DNA of 64,000 bases from Tomocerus qinae (Eukaryota; Arthropoda; Collembola; Entomobryomorpha; Tomoceridae): the NCBI GenBank assembly GCA_020055645.1, contig CM034547.1, forward strand, positions 12,370,513-12,434,512, read 5' to 3'. Below are positions 62,428 through 64,000 of this stretch, piece by piece. Position 1 is the stretch's first letter. Every line of letters begins with the position of its first letter. The notes under the pieces are model-generated. The model did not search any database, was not told where the DNA came from, and saw only the letters and a list, made by a program, of their open reading frames with translations. A program made the translations under genes and the position numbers.

Positions 62428-63550
62428 GTAAGCAAAAAATGTAAAAACGTAGTTATATGATGTTGGTATTTGAGTAGAAGTGGTAAAAAAGGTTCTTGCA
62501 CTTTTATTATGTAATGGTAGTTGGGTCAAGGATATTCCTCAATAAATTGGTCCAATAAAATCAATATTTTGTGTTATTTAGTAAGTAATTGCCAATATTG
62601 CAATTTACTTTAGCAACTAGGTTGGGTGTTGGGTTGGAATAAGCGATTTAGCTCTTCCTCTGGGGAGCCAAAGCCATCCATTTTGTCCCTTTCCGCAATG
62701 TACTATTCAAGCCTGTATTCTAAGCTCTTTGTATTCAAGCCATTTTAGCCGGCTGGTCAAATTTTTCAACCGGTTAAAATGGAACTCAAGCTGTATAATT
62801 TCTTGCTGGAAGAATGCACAGCAGATAACCAGCCATTGTTTCAGCCTCCAATTCAAGCATGTAAAGTCCAATACTAGGCTTAACCAAAGCCTCTGCCTTC
62901 TGCTTTAGGCCTTGTCCAACATACTGTACAGTTTAGCTATCAGCTTGTGTGGCGAACATTGAGTGAAAGCGGCACCCGCGAGCCAAGAAAATACAAACAC
63001 ACCAATCATGATGATGAGCGAAGTGCAAGTTGTAGTGTTCTACTGTGTTCTACTGTTTAGTTCGCAATCCCAACGTCGGTCAAGGGGCGCTGTAGCCAGA
63101 CAAGTGGCAATTATCCACTCGCCTGGCTCGCTTCGTGCTTCTAGTCTATATACTAGGTAGTATAATAAAATTCTGTGGGCTTAACTCAAAACTTTTAGTT
63201 CGCTGGTGTACTCTGCAGATGGAAACAGAGTGGCTACTTGCGCAGCGTTAATTTACATGCTTGCTCCAATTCCTCCAAGCTCCAAGGTTTTCGTCTGATA
63301 TAAATCCTTAAATCCTACTGCATTGTTATTAAAGTGATCAAAGGAACATATTGTATAAACGGAAATTATAAATACTTTGACGTCATAATAACTCCGCCTA
63401 ATGTTATAATATACTATTGTGTAGAGAAGTATAGTAACGCAAGCAACTGGTAACAGTATCACTCAAAAATTTGCGCGAAATTCATAATCAGTCCCGATAT
63501 TAAACGAGCGGATAATAGATATATTCAAGGCCAAAATCTAAAATATAATA
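62428..63550. other. non-coding stretch with a small inverted repeat
   Basis: At 62740-62782 a 16-base inverted pair (CCATTTTA(G/A)CCGG(C/T)TG) surrounds a short loop. The segment 62600-63250 has higher GC than its surroundings, as in some repeats here, but no coding region or named element is recognised. Confidence 0.35.
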
Positions 63551-63563
63551 CAAATAAATAATA

Positions 63564-63619
<56 letters not shown>

Positions 63620-63622
63620 TAA
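63551..63622 (+). repeat. (AAT)n microsatellite
   Basis: About 20 AAT units with two small interruptions (ATAAT, AATATAAT). Confidence 0.95.
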
Positions 63623-63829
63623 TATAAATATCTCAAATCTAAATATAATATTGTTCATATTGAAACAATTGGATTGATGATTGGGGCTAGGGGCACAATA
63701 CCTAAATTTTTTGAGGACTTCAGAAAAAGATTTGCCTTACCCAATGATCTTACGAAGAAAATAGTTATATCTGTGTTACGAGGATCATGCAAAATATTGC
63801 ATAATCACCTCTTCAATCTTAAAACCTAA
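63623..63829 (+). pseudogene. C-terminal fragment of a non-LTR retrotransposon reverse transcriptase ORF
   Basis: The frame, open only from the end of the microsatellite to a TAA at 63827-63829, reads through IGARGTIPKFFEDF and LRGSCKILHNHL. These match the conserved end of the polyprotein of insect non-LTR retrotransposons, after the reverse transcriptase domain. Upstream, stops in the AAT repeat end the frame and no catalytic motif is present, so this is a 5'-truncated relic. Confidence 0.65.
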
Positions 63830-64000
63830 ATCATGATAATCATTTAAATCAAAACTTTGTTTTATTCTTAGCTTAATTTTAATGATTTATTTATTTGCAA
63901 TAGTTATTTAATGTTATACTAGGTGAATTCAAATTCCGTTTGTTATAGCCATGTTATAGCGTTAAGCTCGTTATTTATGTTAAGATAACGAAGTGTTATG
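63830..64000. other. AT-rich end, possibly retroelement 3' UTR
   Basis: Follows the reverse transcriptase fragment directly. The last 80 bases contain repeats of GTTATAGC and GTTA, but no clear tail or target duplication is visible before the window ends. Confidence 0.3.

Noticed and set aside
1..64000. tRNA, rRNA or CRISPR-like arrays
   Set aside because: I looked for tRNA arm motifs and regular spaced repeats and found none; the only regular arrays are the satellite, minisatellite and microsatellites listed.

Overview
The window looks like nuclear DNA of an arthropod, probably a hexapod. It is AT-rich, has intron-split genes with GT/AG junctions, TATA plus TCAGT initiator promoters, long intergenic stretches and many small non-autonomous transposons. 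I cannot name the species. All spliced models below were built by eye; each was accepted only where splice sites, phase and protein similarity agreed, and each multi-exon CDS sums to a multiple of three.

Layout from left to right. Positions 1-1042 hold decayed 3' ends of two related non-LTR retrotransposons. Positions 3103-13453 (+) hold a 4-coding-exon gene for a 1549-residue C2H2 zinc-finger protein with a glutamine-rich tract and a SUMO-binding-like motif. A convergent gene at 19895-17171 (-) encodes a 718-residue BTB/zinc-finger protein. Two duplicated CAP-superfamily genes lie at 22450-21887 and 31306-30734 (both -), inside a duplicated block that carries their promoters. A weak candidate for a 98-residue membrane protein spans 36499-32356 (-). 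A Corin-like type II membrane protein spans 37435-55645 (+). It has 10 exons, a 12.7 kb first intron, and a protease domain that lacks the catalytic residues. Next come a small secreted six-cysteine peptide (56885-57190, +), a lysosomal Pro-X carboxypeptidase (58023-60421, +), and, tail to tail with it, a SNAP-25-like Qbc-SNARE (62335-60550, -). Thirty bases from the SNARE start codon, a divergent gene may begin on the + strand (62365). The right end has a TAA microsatellite and the last residues of a non-LTR reverse transcriptase ORF.

The genes do not form one pathway. Three products (two CAP proteins and the six-cysteine peptide) look secreted. Corin-like is a cell-surface protein, Pro-X carboxypeptidase is lysosomal or secreted, and the SNARE acts in membrane fusion. 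The two zinc-finger genes are probably nuclear regulators.

The most unusual items are: the pseudoprotease Corin with all three catalytic positions changed; a 1.05 kb near-perfect foldback element with internal minisatellites; a short hAT-type family with 8-bp target duplications and a natural empty site in the paralogous CAP block; a 10-bp-period A-tract satellite; a SNARE whose Qc zero-layer glutamine is histidine; a CAP copy that lost one metal-site histidine; and the symmetric six-cysteine peptide.
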